64,000 nt of DNA, from assembly GCA_024305745.1 (NCBI GenBank), contig JAHRBS010000004.1, forward strand, positions 1,674,001 to 1,738,000, read 5' to 3'. Shown here in pieces: positions 23,074 through 34,981 of the stretch. The position numbers and the translations under genes were made by a program. Within the stretch, counting starts at the first letter, position 1. The number at the start of each line of letters is the position of its first letter. Source of the DNA: Polyporus tsugae (taxonomy: Eukaryota; Basidiomycota; Agaricomycetes; Polyporales; Polyporaceae). The notes beneath the pieces are model-generated. The model had not been told where the DNA came from and searched no databases. It worked only from the letters and a program-made list of their open reading frames with translations.

Positions 23074-25411
23074 CTTGCTTTAAGTCTTGAAGGGTAAGAA
23101 AGTGATAGAGGCGGTGAAGGTCGGGATGATCAGGGAACTGAGGGTAGTCGGTAGCTCGGTCGAGAATCCGGAGATTTAGCGGATACACAAAGAGTCGAGT
23201 TCGAGTTAAAGCACGCGAGGAGCGAAAGACCTGTGGGGTCGACTGAAGGTGTGTGCACGGAGATGGACGTACAAGGGCAACTGTGGTGAGGTGTGGACAG
23301 TGCCGGAACCCGTGCTTAGGGCTTGGGGCGCTCGGCTGAACCCCGTGAGTTCTGGGTGACTCCTGAGGACGGAACTCGGTGTGCCAACCACTGAGGAGTG
23401 GCGAGAGATGAATATGGGGAGAGAAGGGAGATTGGTTGGAGGCAAGAGGTATATATGCAGGCGTCGGACGTGTGAAGTTAAATGATAAGCCAGGGCAAGG
23501 TGCACTCCGGGGGGTCTGGCAGTGGCCCGCCCTGTTTCGGGCAGATGTGACCCTCGGTCGGCCTCGCACGGCGTCACGCCTGAGGGTCGTCCACGTGCTC
23601 TCTGTCCAACCCCCGGTTCAACCTGGTCCTTCCTCCAGAAAAGATCCAAAAACATATCATTTCATTTCCTCGCCCGAACTTCTTCAATGACCGTTCTCCT
23701 AGCTCTAGCCCCGCCCATATCAACCCCTCCTGACCGTCATTAGGCGGCTTCTGTCACAGGAAAGTTGGCTTCCAAAGATTATCGCTGCAGTCGACGTCGT
23801 CTCTGATTCCAGTCCGCTCTCTCTTTATCCCTTGTCATCCAGATGCTCGCATGGAGTGCGCTACCACATAGGTGGTTCGCCTCCTAATTGGCCCGCAGGC
23901 TTGCACTCGACCTCTGACCAGTTCCTGCCCGCGGCCATTTCGCTGCGCCGGTTTCCCATGGGGAGCTATGTGTCCACTGCGACATAGAAAATGGATAGAC
24001 ATACTTCCACGACTCACAGTCCCGCCGCGCTGTCAACGCTGAATTTGTAACACGGGGTCCAATCCAGAAAGCTGGAACTGCCAGTGCATGTCGTCATGTC
24101 CCACAATGCCGTGCGGCGAACGCGGTTATCAACGCACGCGAGATGAATCGGTTTGTCGCCCTGTTGGGTCTGTGAAACCAATCCGACCACTTCCCGCCCC
24201 GCTTCTTGTGGTCTGTTGACCTGACTCGTCCCCCAGCTTACCCAACCCTCGAGGGTTCCACCTCCTCGCGGGGCCGTCTTTGGCACTTCGATCTCCAGGC
24301 GACAAATCGCGAAACTCCGGAGGATTCGCGTCCTGCTTGGCGCGCTCCATTTTCCCGTGGTCCGTGGCCTGAACGTCGTATTTACGCATTAACGCCATCG
24401 GGGGACAGTTCTCGCGTGAACACAGAACACTCCGGATTGTGTTTTGATAGATCGGGGAGCAATCGCTGACTCAAGTCTCACGATAAATCGTTCGTATGGG
24501 ACCATTCGCCTTGTCATGACACCTCGGTGGAACTTTACTCAATCCCAGGACTTTCCGATCTCCTCCGGGACGCTGTCGTCAATGAAAAGAACAAGGTGCG
24601 CCACATGGGGGCTCTCAGACACTGTACAGCACCGAACTGAGTCCTATGTCATCTAAGTTCTATAGCAGCTACTGGCAGCGGGCAAGAAACGGATCGTTGG
24701 AAATCTCGCAATGGCCTGCGTTCGCGGACCTTCTGCGGGGTTGGTCGTTTCCCTGCTCAGACGGTGGCTCAAGCTGGCACGCTCCCGCGGCGATATCTGA
24801 GTCGCCGGCGCGCAGCATATAAAGTTCGCCCATGCAGTTACAGGGAGAGGCTGGCCCTGCTTCCTGCCATGGCCACTGCATGACAGCCGGTGGTGCCTCC
24901 ATGGCGCCATCATTGCCAAGGTGAAAGTGTTGAAAGCGAATACCGCAGCGATATTGATAACCGCTGTATCTCTACATAGATTCCTCAGCGTTCCGTTCGA
25001 ATCTGCCCACGGCCACCCGGCCATCCGGTTTGTCAGCTGATCTGAGGATGCCTAAGCCACATTTGAACATCCCCAGTTCCAACGCTGAGTGGGTGGATAG
25101 CGATATGAGCACCGTTGCGCGCGTCGCCTGGAACAGTAAACGCTTCGCCTCCCGCCCAGGCTATCGAATGCGCCACCGGATGTCTATCCATCCGTAGCCC
25201 GGCGCTGGGCTTTCCGGTGGTGGCGCAAACTGATGTGACTTTTATGCCGGGTGAGTTTTTTTTCCCCGTCCGATAGGAATTAGGCCTGGTTCGTCGCCTC
25301 TTCACTCTACCAATTCAAAGAGGCCAAAATGGTGCATCTACCGTTGGGTATATAATCCGCGCAGAATAATGCATTGCGCTCTAAGCGGCGGTGGGTACGA
25401 GCTCGCACGTA

Positions 25412-25469
25412 GTCAAGATTGCAACAGCCGCTGCATGCCTTGCATGGCCGCAGTCGTTGCAATCTTGAC
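25412..25469. repeat. inverted repeat with 14-bp perfect arms
   Basis: The arm GTCAAGATTGCAAC (25412-25425) is repeated as its exact reverse complement at 25456-25469. The 30-nt middle contains a second small inverted repeat, CATGC-ctt-GCATG. Together they could fold into a hairpin. Confidence 0.85.
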
Positions 25470-25854
25470 CAGGTACGACTTGTGCGACTGGCACTACTCC
25501 GCCATACCTTGGCCGAACATGCTTCTCGAGCCCTGACTCCGATCTTCATACGTGTGTCTAGTGGGCGTTATCACATCAATACCCATCGACGGAGGCATTA
25601 ACGACTCGTAGAGACGTCTTACGGCTTCGCCTCTGATACCTCATTAATGTGGCACTTGCAAACATACGTAGCATAGGCGTGCGACGTTCAAGTTAAGACT
25701 GCTACTGTTCGGGGGGCACCTCCGGGTCTGTCCTTTCCCGCTTTCCCGAGTCGATGCAGCACTGTCGGATGTCGGATGTCGGTTATAACGCCTGGTTCTT
25801 TCTTTTGATCGATTGTAGACGTCGAGAACAAACCCCACTAGTCTTACGGCGATG

Positions 25855-25861
25855 TATAAAA
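25855..25861 (+). promoter_or_regulatory. TATA box of the Ran1-like kinase gene
   Basis: TATAAAA lies 95 bp before the ATG at 25956 and is followed by a C-rich leader (acccccactcaacttcc), a common arrangement in fungal promoters. Confidence 0.6.
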
Positions 25862-25955
25862 CCCCCACTCAACTTCCATCACTCCCTCCCGAAACATACA
25901 CAAGGCAAGCATTCTAAAGATATCGCTACTTTGCCATTTGTCCTAGCCGTCCAAT

Positions 25956-27337
25956 ATGCCTCCCGCAGCCCTGACCATGCCCGACCTCCTTGGCTATGTC
26001 TTAGACGACCGATACGAGCTGCTCTCGGTGCTCGGCTCCGGATCTTATGGCGTCGTCTACAAAGCGGTCGACCTAAAGCCCGACTCGCCTTCCGACGACC
26101 AGTTGTGGGCTATCAAAATCGTCCACAAGGCAAACCGCAAGCCTTTCGAGCTCGAGGCCGTCCGCAGGGAGGTCGAACTTCAGAGCCTCGTGACGGGCCA
26201 TCCGAACATCGTCGGCATCCACGACGCTTTCGAGGACGACAACTACTTCTACCTCGTTCTCGACCTCTGCCACGGAGGCGACCTCTTCCATCAGATCTGC
26301 TGGAGAAGGGCGTACGCAAACGACGATGAGCACCTCCGTAGAGCGTTCCTGAAGCTCGTTGATGCTGTCGACACCTGCCATCAGGCAAACATATTTCATC
26401 GCGACCTCAAGCCGGAGAACATCCTCACCAACGTCGATGGCTCCGAACTCTTCCTGGCCGATTTCGGCCTCGCTACCCAGCGCACTACGGTGAGTGAATG
26501 CGGCTGTGGTACACAGATCTACATGAGCCCTGGTAAGCCGTTGTCGCACTTGAAGTCATTTCGACTGTGCCACTTACCAACCACCCACCTGAAGAGGTCG
26601 TCGGACGTATGACAGATCGAAAGTCCTTCGACACTCGCTTCGCCGATATTTGGGCTCTCGGTGTTATCCTGGTCAACATGATAAGCGGCCGCCAGCCCTG
26701 GAGCATCGCATCTCCCGAAGACTACTGCTTTTCCCAATGGCTTGAGGACCCCGACTTCCTCAAGCGGATGCTCCCCATGTCCGATGGGGCGAATCTCATC
26801 ATCCAGTGCATCTTCCAGCTCGATCCGCGGGACCGCATCTCCCTCAACGACCTCCGCCAGGAAATTGTGGAGCTCGACACGTTCTTCCTCACATCGGAGG
26901 AGCTCAGTGAGGCAAGCGACTTTGCTCGGTGCGTCGCCGCCGACCTCCGCCAGCCGTGGGGACGTCAGGCCCGCCGGATACGCAGGCCTGGGGTCCCGCC
27001 GCCCCAGCCTCTGCGTCTGCCCGACGTGCGGGACATTCTGGTCGGGACGGATTCGAGTTCTGGCAGTCCGATTCCGTCATTCACGGCGCAGCCGGAGTTT
27101 GATATCCCCGCTCCGCAAAGGTTTTACACCGCCGTGGAAGAGGATTGCCCAACCGAGTATGCTGTCGACCAACGCACCTCCGAGGCTTCGACTTCGAGCG
27201 GCGTCGTCGACAAATCCAATGGTGCCATCAAGGTCGGCCAGGTGGGAAACAATGCGTCGGAGACGTTCTGGGACGGGTTGAAGGCTGAGAACTTCTTGAA
27301 GAACTTTGCTCAAGTTTTGTCGCCCGTCTATGGCTAG
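25956..27337 (+). CDS. Ran1/Pat1-like serine/threonine protein kinase
   Basis: This protein kinase of about 440 residues resembles fungal Ran1/Pat1, a negative regulator of conjugation and meiosis. Exons are 25956-26532 and 26595-27337. Catalytic landmarks are complete: glycine loop GSGSYGVVYKA, AIKIVHK with the ATP-anchoring Lys, catalytic loop HRDLKPEN, DFGLA, and a P+1 segment YMSPE joined across the intron. FADIWALGVILVNMISGRQP and LDPRDRISLNDLR mark the C-lobe. The tail after about residue 300 is disordered. The intron acceptor reads GAAG, weaker than usual, but restores the conserved Pro-Glu. A second ATG eight codons in is possible. The segment QICWRRAYAND before the catalytic loop looks unusual for the family (see findings). 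Substrate and pathway are inferred from family only. Confidence 0.9.
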
Positions 27338-27954
27338 ACATGTATGATTGCCTACGAGCCATAGACGCTGCGGGCACTGTCATGTTTCGTAGTGAGCTTT
27401 CGCATGTAATATATCGATAAAACCGATCCGTACACCTGAAACCATCGAAATGTGCGCTCCATGTCCAGGTTGAGAAATGTGTGTTACGAGTTGGGGGTTA
27501 GCTTGGTAGCAGAGATAGGTTTATGGGTGATTAGTAGTGAGGAGGGTTTATTCTAACGCCTCGGCCGTGAGAGAACGGAGGCTGCGGATGGTTGGTACAC
27601 ATGAGGGATCGACCGTGACCACTGCTCATTTCGGTCCGCCACTTCCAGCCACAGGGGATAAGCGCCTGTCTTTCGCGGCGGTTGTGGCGGGCGTCTGGTG
27701 ACCTTGTCACGCATCCGGTCTTTGCACTCAACAAGCCGCTTCATCCTCCCCCATCCCGACCTTTTCTCTCCTCCGTCCTGCCCTCCCCGCCCCATCCATC
27801 CCACACCGACATCCACGTCACACACCGACATCCTTTCACTACGATTGTCCGTCGCTGCGCCTAACCCCGCTGTCTAAACGTGGTTGGCCGACCACAGCTT
27901 AACTGAGGACAACGCCGCCGTCCCTCCCTCGTCGTCCGTTTCCATCGTGCCTCC
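27338..27954. other. intergenic region between kinase and SUMO protease genes
   Basis: This holds the kinase 3' end and the protease promoter. A 12-bp direct repeat, ACACCGACATCC, occurs twice around 27803-27832 within a C-rich leader. No TATA box or coding sequence was recognised. Confidence 0.5.
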
Positions 27955-30367
27955 ATGCCTCCAACGAAGAGACGGAATTCCGACGCCATCCTTCCATTAC
28001 GCGCTCCAAAACAACGGAAAACAACAGCAAACCATCCGTTGGGCGGGAATAGCTCTCCATCCCAGTACGAAGCCTTGCTGTCGCGCTGGGCACGGCTAGG
28101 CAGGGACCTTATGGACACCGTACGAGCTACCTTCTCGTTATTGACCGGTGGTGAGTGTTTTGTCTTGAGGGCGCAGGTCGGCCATTGTTCACGAACCTCC
28201 CACCCCAAGCCCCCCGAGACACTCAGGATACTTTACCGGTCTCCGCGCCCTCCCATCCTCTCCACGTTCAAGACGAGTACGTGTCTGGTCTCATACCTTC
28301 GCCCCCGCCCACGCCTCCCCCGGCACCTCCACCGCGCGCGTCAACATCAACGCATCGACTCCCAGCCCGACAGCCCATCCCTACGTTCTCGGTGGATCCA
28401 GCCACCTCAAACCAGCCCACCCAGCTCTCGACATCTGCACCCGCGGCCCCCGGCATCCACCAACGTGTGCGCTCAGCTCAGCCCAATGGCGACATTAGCG
28501 TACCGCCCTCCCAGTCCGCCAAGTACACGAACGCCCGTGCGAACGCCGTCGCGTCAACGTCAAAGATCACCCTGCCCGCTCGCGAGGAACCAAAGGTGTC
28601 TGGGTTCCCTGGCGGCGCAAAGTCGACTGGACTCATGTCCCCGCCATCTACACAGGCGTCTGAATCTTCAATACTTTCTACCGTGAATGCCGTGACCCAG
28701 AGGTATCCCGAGGTCGGCGTTGCGCTCCAGCAGCACGACCACCAGCGCCGCCGGAAGGTGTCCACGAAGAAGTACATCCAGCGGGAGCACATACACGCCA
28801 AACAGGTGAGTGAGACATTACGCGTGCAACACCAGCAGCGCTGACGGCCACGGTTAGCACAAGGCGCGGGTGCAAGAAGAGAATAAGAGGACAAGGGAGG
28901 AGATGGAGAAGGATTTGAAAGAGCTGTATCGCATTAAGCGTTCTGCCGGTAAGTTCAAATTTTGAAGGTGTGAATGTGTGTTTGACAAAGGACGTGAAAT
29001 ATAGGCTACCACTCCGACTTCGAGTCCTTCAGGAGTACGTTTCTGTCACGGTGGATCGCTATGAGCTCGTAGCTCACTGCAATTTCAGGTCTGTTAGATT
29101 ACGAGGCTCGATTAGAAAAGTTGGATAAGGCTGGCGCACTTTCTCGTATGTTTCCTCTTCTCCATCGCCGTTCTGGCACTCACCAGTCTTCAGCCTCCGC
29201 TTCACTAGTGGACTTGCGGTCAAGAGCCAAACAGGATGAGAACCGGAGACACTCGCTCCCTGACGTGAGTTTGTTCCGGGCATCCACCGGCTCGTGCTGA
29301 CAGTCGCGCTCTCCAGCACATTGATCCAGAGTTCCTTCAACGCGCGATCCAGAAAGCGCAAGATGCTTTGAAGGCGTACGTAGCGTTGCATCTCCATTTC
29401 GCACACCGTCAAATCATGCCCTCTCCAGCCCCAAACCTCCCAAGCCATTCGTCCCTACTCTGGAACAACTCCGTCTCAATCGTCTGCGGATAGATGAGGA
29501 GATTGACGATCGCCTCCGACCCAAACGAAGGCCCTTGCCCGCCTTCCTTCCCCCTGAAGACGAAGCCGCGGTCGATGCGTTCTTCCGTCAGAGGGGTGTC
29601 GTGGCGAAATGCGCCAAGGAGCAGGTGTCAAACGAGGACATTATGCGCCTACGGCCTGCACAGTGGCTGAACGACGAGATCATCAACTTCTATGGCCAAA
29701 TGATCCTGTCGCGCTCGGAGGACTCGAAGGAGAACCCGGCAGACGGCATGGCGAAGGGCAGGAAGAGGCCTTTGAACGTGCATTACTTCAGTACGTTCTT
29801 CTGGGCGAAGCTGAAGGGGCAAGGGTATGAGAAGGCGAGGCTGGCGAAGTGGACAAAGAAGGTGCGCGAACTAGTTCCCTCTCGTTCCTCCGTCTCTGAC
29901 GAACCGAGCGTGCAGATCGACATCTTCTCAAAAGATGTCATCCTCATACCTGTGAACCATAATAATGCCCACTGGACCGCCGCTGCCATCAACTTCCGGA
30001 AGAAGCGGTTAGAGTCCTATGACAGCATGGGCATAGACCGCGGCCAGGTTTTCAAACTGCTGCGTCAGTACCTGGATGATGAGCACAGGAACAAGAAAAA
30101 GAGGCCATTCGACTTCGTCGGCTGGGAGGACCACACACTACCTGTACGTTTACTTCGCACTTCCGGGCTATCCAGTCTTGATGCGACCCTGCGCAGGATA
30201 CTCCACAACAAGAGAACGGCTACGACTGCGGTGTCTTCACCTGCCAGTTTCTTGAGTCGTTGTCCCGCGGCGAAGAGGAGTTCGCCTTTACCCAAGTTAA
30301 CATGTCCTACCTACGTCGGAAGATGGTATGGGAGATCGGCCATGTCAAACTTCGGGATGAACCATAG
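27955..30367 (+). CDS. ULP1: Ulp1-type SUMO protease (C48 cysteine peptidase)
   Basis: This is a SUMO-processing and deconjugating enzyme. The N-terminal half is disordered and Pro-rich (exon 1, 27955-28150; next exon most likely from 28210, where a CAAG acceptor restores frame). A Lys/Glu-rich probable coiled coil near 28.86-28.95 kb follows. The C-terminal catalytic domain begins around 29.5 kb with LPPEDEAAVDAFF and LRPAQWLNDEIINFY, the substrate-groove motif of Ulp1/SENP enzymes. The triad is visible: His in NNAHWTAAAI, Asp in SYDSMG, and Cys in QQENGYDCGVFTC with its oxyanion Gln. The last exon ends at TAG 30365-30367. About eight introns are present. The C-terminal position of the peptidase suggests Ulp1 rather than Ulp2, but paralogue choice is not certain. 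Confidence 0.92.
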
Positions 30368-30576
30368 CCTCTGATTCTCTTCATATCTTGGGGATGTTCC
30401 ATCGTCCTTGCTCCTCTTGCTTTGGAATAATCTTGATTTGTGTATATCTTATTGGTGCTTACCATATCTTTCGGCCACAATGAATGGCTTAACTGTCTCC
30501 GCTTGTGGAGCACATCCTTCTCCAGCCACGTCCTCGAGCGTGCAGATGCGTGAGAAGGCGTGAAAGAAGGGGTCTG

Positions 30577-31216
30577 TCATCTCCGAAACCACCATACAAC
30601 GATGAAGAACCAGAAGACGACGATGAGGAAGAGTATGTACCACAGCCAGCGACACCCCTGGCGCGTGGCCATGTTGTTCATGCGGCGGAAGGTGCCTGCC
30701 AGAATGCCGGAGGTCTCGGAGAAAGCATCATTCTAAGACGGCACGACATAAGACAGCGCAGCAGGGGGAGGAGGCGAGGCGCACGCACCATTTGGCTGAG
30801 CTGAATAGTGGAGTCCTTGACCTCGGACCCAATGGCCAAGGTGATCTGCAGACCACCGTTCGCGCCCTCAGATAGTGTTTCAGACGCAACGCAGTCGAAT
30901 GGGGCACGTACGTCTTTCAATATCTTGACCTTGGCCGTCAGCCCCTCCAGGTGCTCGTCATTCTGGCCCTCCAGGTCGTCGACATACCGCTGGCCTATCG
31001 GTGCGAAGGGGTTCTCCCTCCCTGCGGCGGTACCTCCAAACGGCGACGAACGTCCAGAGGCGGGTGGCGTGGTGTAGTCGGGAGTGCCGAGGAGCTGGGA
31101 GCGGTTGTGCACATTGGTCCTATGCCTTGAGGGCGAGATGACGAGAGAGGCAGGCAGTACATCAGTTTGAGTGCAGTGATATGGACCGGTAGTGTATGTG
31201 CGCACCGTTGCGACAT
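30577..31216 (-). CDS. BET1: Bet1-like SNARE of ER-Golgi transport
   Basis: This 143-residue, tail-anchored SNARE should act in fusion of ER-derived vesicles with the Golgi. Exons, in gene order, are 31216-31206 (11 coding nt), 31119-30912, 30845-30789 and 30732-30577; the sum is 144 codons with stop. Following a short Ser/Thr-rich N-terminus are NPFAPIGQRYVDDLEGQND and a SNARE helix through DSTIQLSQM and NDAFSETSGILAGTFRRMNN. It ends in the membrane anchor WLWYILFLIVVFWFFIVVWW with only RR after it. The start at 31216 gives MSQRTN; a longer upstream reading was rejected because it passes through the first intron. The gene is convergent with the SUMO protease gene, 209 bp between stop codons. 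Confidence 0.95.
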
Positions 31217-31491
31217 GTTGGGCGAGCAGACCCGCTATACTCAAAGCTTCATTAAAGTTGTGAAGGGGAAAGAGGTGAACCAGCCAGAATGAGAGAGCAG
31301 TTCAGACAGTGCGGCCGTGACCCCACGACGTGTTCCGCCCATTATTATATTGCATTACTAGTGGCGCTGGGAGCGCTTACGTTAACTGCCCTCCATCTCA
31401 CTGAAACCTCTCTACCCGAGTTCAATCGGTGTTTCCAAGATGTCAATATTGATCCTTCCACGTCCATGAAAGTCCTAGGATCGAGACAGAC

Positions 31492-32023
31492 ATGTCCGAA
31501 GAAGCTCAGACAATGATCTCCATAACGCAAGAGCCAAGGCGCACCATTGCTGTACTCGAACTCGACCGCCTACCGTACGTACGACCGCATAAGTATCATG
31601 AAGTTGGACTAATGTACCCCCTTCTATCTAGGTATGGCTGCATTCAAGCGTGTATATGCGAGCCCTCAGCTCCGGCTTGCTGCAGGGGCTACACCATGGG
31701 CTGATATCTCAGGTAAGAACTGCGTTGGTTTTATTTTTTTGATTCTGAATCCGTCAAGCTGCCGCGTGGCGTAGCACTCGCCCACGAATAACCCGACTTT
31801 GCCACATCAGGTTGCAGCCAGTACCCCACCTATCACGGTCTCCACTGCCAGCAAGACCGCGGCCGTACTCTTGCCGCAGGACAGGATCCGGGAAAATGCG
31901 GGCAGCCGGTTTCGCGTTCATCGGGTCTTAGAGAGCTCGAGTCTCAAGTGCGCTGACTCGGAGCTCCTGGCGCGGCGAATTCGAAGCATTCGAATGCACG
32001 AACCCCACGGTCCCCGCGCCTGA
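31492..32023 (+). CDS. weak candidate small three-exon gene, unknown
   Basis: The possible first exon starts MSEEAQTMISITQEPRRTIA and reaches a GTACGA donor near 31577. A middle exon (31632-31712, 81 nt, open in frame as VWLHSSVYMRALSSG...) lies between CTAG and GTAAGA. A last exon (31811-32023) starts after ACATCAG and ends at TGA. Phases can be matched. No family was recognised and the third exon looks like random sequence, so this is speculative. Confidence 0.2.
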
Positions 32024-33186
32024 GTCCCCGCGGAACATATTGGCGGACTTCGATCCGCGCAGAAGTACTGCGAACGGCACGATTACCCAGGGTACTTGCC
32101 ACCATCGCACACCAGTAACATATCCGGAGCTCGCTTGTGCATGACCCTCGGCAACGAGCTCCACAAGTTCCCTGGTGGTGAGGCCTGTGAGGACCTGCCG
32201 GGACCGCGTTCCTCACACCAGCCTTTCGCCGTAAACCAGTGCACTGATGCTCCAGGATGAACTGGTCAACCCTTCCACGGACTCGCGGACTGGCTATGTA
32301 AGTACCTGACGAAGGTCCACACAACTGGGCCCTTGACTACGAGGGGACCGTCTTCTCGCCAGAAGGGCCAGCACCGGTGCAACCGCTTCACCGAAGGCCC
32401 AAGGGCATGTCGGGGATTCTGACCGAGCACAACGTGTGAAAGCTGTCCCCACCTCGTACGTCGGAGGCAGGGAGAACGAGCTCGACCCTGGAAGATGCAA
32501 GCACAGGAAAGGTCCCAAGCATCCATGCTCTGACACGCAGTAACGCCAACTTGGGAGCGGCGGACAAGCGTCATGGAATGGCTGTCAAGCGGGCTCGTCG
32601 GCGCCGGGATGCGTGCAGACGGAGATGATTCCAAGCGTGAACGTGTCAACGTTTGCATTGTGCTAGCAATACAATATTGATATCGGCCAGGGTGGCACCG
32701 AAAAGATGGCTCGCGTCGTCACGGACAGCGAGAGACCGCATGTAAAAAAAAATCCGAACGCGACAAAGCGATATCCAGGCAGACGACGTGAACTAAAATG
32801 CGCGGAAAGGGAGCGGCGGTAACGAACAGCGAAGTGCGGGCAAACGTGAATGCGAAGGGGTGTATACAGGAGCACAGGTAGTGTATTGAGCGCCGCCCGG
32901 TTTGAAGAACCAGCAAGTCGGGCGTGGGATATGGTAGGGGACGAGAGATGAGGTCCTAAACAGATCGGATGAGGCGGAGCCGTGGGGATCTGGGAGATAC
33001 AACAACGGAAGGTCGTTGATTACGGCGGAGAGTGTGATGGTCAGACAGGAGGAAGGGGGATGTTCCAGTGCGAGGGTCGACAAAAGGCAGTAATGGGAGA
33101 GTGAGGGTACTATGCAAGATTGTAAGTACGTCTGTGAATAATCGGAACGAAATCGCATCCTGGGACACGCGTGTATGTGGGTGCTT

Positions 33187-33200
33187 GGGGGGGGGGGGGG
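33187..33200. repeat. G14 homopolymer
   Basis: Fourteen consecutive G on the + strand lie about 90 bp past the stop codon of the minus-strand UPF0658 gene. Its transcript would carry a C14 run. This could be a length-variable or sequencing-error-prone site. Confidence 0.9.
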
Positions 33201-33288
33201 TGGCCGACTGGGCTGGAGGGAATGATACAACTGGGTGGGGAGTCATCGTACAAGAAGTCCGTTCGTGGCTTCGACACAACACTATACA

Positions 33289-34981
33289 TCAATCAATACT
33301 CATCCGGTTTGGATGGGTACTCATCGGACCGCGATGTACGTATTGCGACTTTCCGCGAGTGAGGCCACTCTCGGTCTTGTGCTGGTTCTTCTCGACTGGA
33401 TGGGATGTTCTGGTTAGACAAGTGATGTTCATGACTGTAACGGGGGAGACGTACTCTGTTCCTTGAGCCCGCGGCCGAAGTTGTTCATGACGAGGAGGGC
33501 GAAGACGAACGTGATTACGAGAAGAATGATAGCAAGGGCAGCTGGAGAAACAACGGGGGTGAACAATCAAGCATTTGAGAGATCGCGCCTAACGTACAGA
33601 AGGTGGTCAGCGACTGCCAAACTTCGCTGAATGTAGATGTCTGCTTGAACCGCAGCACTTTGACCAGCTGACGGACACTGTCAGTCTTCCGCACCGGATA
33701 CCGTCAACTTGTAGTGCCACTCACCTTGTAGACGAAGTATACCATGGCACCACCGCAACCGGTCATGAAGCTGAGCATCATCCATTTGTTCTCATGTCGC
33801 GCGGCGAGATGGCCCTCAACGAGAACGACAACAGACAATGGGAGAGCTGCACAAGTGAGATAGAACTCGGCATCATGATGGCCGAGAACCAGCCAGATAA
33901 ATTGCACTGAGAAGCCGACCCAGAAGAAGAGGTCGAACTTGACGAGGCAGAGGAAGATCTGGTGGTGGGTGAACATGGTCTTGATCCTGCGGTCGGCACC
34001 AAGGAACTTGTAGACCTTCCAACCAAACTCGGTGTAAATCTTCCATCCTAGCGCAATGTAGGCGACTTCGGCGACAGCAATGACAACGGGAATAATGATA
34101 GCCAGGGTGTTGATTGAGACTTGGGTGATACCGTCGGTGGGGGCAAGCGCAACGGTGTTGATTTCAGTGATTTGAATGATGGCGTAGAGGAGGAAGAGGG
34201 CGTTGAAGATGCTAGAACGAAAGTAAGCGGGAAGGTTCACTGCATCGGCGGCGAGGAAACGTACGCGAGAGAAATGAACTGCAGTACGTTTCGTCCCCAT
34301 ACTGCATCCAAAGCCAGTGCGAACTGGAAAACACTAGGGGCAGGTCAATGACGGGATTGGAGGTGGGGATGGTAGATAGTGGGCTACTCACTGAGCCATG
34401 GCGAAAATGCTGAGGTAGACGGGCATTCGCCGTCTAGCCATGTCTTGACTGTCAGAGGAACCAGCTTGGTGGAAGCGCAAGATAATGTCACCCTCGATTG
34501 CCAGATCAATGGCGGTCTCGATGAGGACGGTGAGGAGATATAGGCGGCATGCTAATGAGTCGGGAATATACTGTTGCAAAGGACCGTCGAGTTCACGACT
34601 ATGGCGGCGAGACATGAGCAGAATTGGACGTACGCTTCGCCATGTCTTGACCTCCTTCTCTACCTTCTCGCCCTTGGCCAGTGGCGGTGGATACTCCCAG
34701 TCCGGGGGATCCTGGTTGTGTGCATCGACACTCTTGAAGTCTCTTGAGGTATCGTACGAATGTTTGGACATGGGGAAAGACGGCTGGCGGGCATGCCGTG
34801 ACATGGAAGTGGGGTCTACCGCGTAGGTTCGATGCGCTTGGCTGCCGTATGGCGCAGCATACTGGTCGATTAGGTCGTCATATGGGGCTTTGGCCTCGTC
34901 GTCGCGTGAGGTGGTGGGACGGACGACGGCAGGGTATTGTGGATAGGATGTGGAGGGATTGCTGGGTATTTTGGCAGACAT
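33289..34981 (-). CDS. UPF0658 Golgi-type multi-pass membrane protein
   Basis: This fungal multi-spanning protein resembles the UPF0658 family, described as Golgi membrane proteins in fission yeast; molecular function is unknown. Exon 1 (34981-34392) encodes a cytosolic Ser/Pro/Tyr-rich N-terminus and a first hydrophobic stretch, LACRLYLLTVLIETAIDLAI. Exons 34333-34265 and 34211-33725 follow, then smaller 3' exons ending at TGA 33289-33291. The core signature is GWKIYTEFGWKVYKFLGAD, then HHQIFLCLVKFDLFFWVGF. Further membrane segments include FILL-type helices and AIILLVITFVFALLVMNNF near the end. The start ATG at 34981 precedes SAKIPSNPS. The gene is divergent from the SDR gene. Family recognition is from memory of conserved blocks and is moderately firm. 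Confidence 0.8.

Larger units (their letters stand above)
23074..25955. other. intergenic region between divergent yippee and kinase genes
   Basis: About 2.9 kb. No gene was supported. It holds the yippee promoter at its left end, an inverted repeat at 25412-25469, three tandem copies of a TGTCGGA-like unit near 25764-25782, and a TATA box at 25855-25861 for the kinase. Confidence 0.5.
31217..33288. other. intergenic region with one weak gene candidate
   Basis: About 2 kb upstream of BET1 and downstream of the UPF0658 gene. A weak + strand gene candidate lies at 31492-32023 (listed separately). A T-run occurs near 31728-31740, and a G14 homopolymer lies at 33187-33200 in the presumed 3' end of the UPF0658 transcript. 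Nothing else was supported. Confidence 0.45.

Noticed and set aside
22640..23569. 309-codon open frame on the - strand
   Set aside because: It overlaps the yippee exons and introns in a different frame and has the composition of untranslated sequence.
28151..28176. 26-nt intron in the SUMO protease gene
   Set aside because: It keeps phase but is shorter than any other intron here. The 59-nt alternative ending at 28209 is preferred.
30678..31244. Longer 5' extension of BET1
   Set aside because: It reads through the first intron (31205-31120). The spliced start MSQRTN matches the short Bet1 N-terminus.
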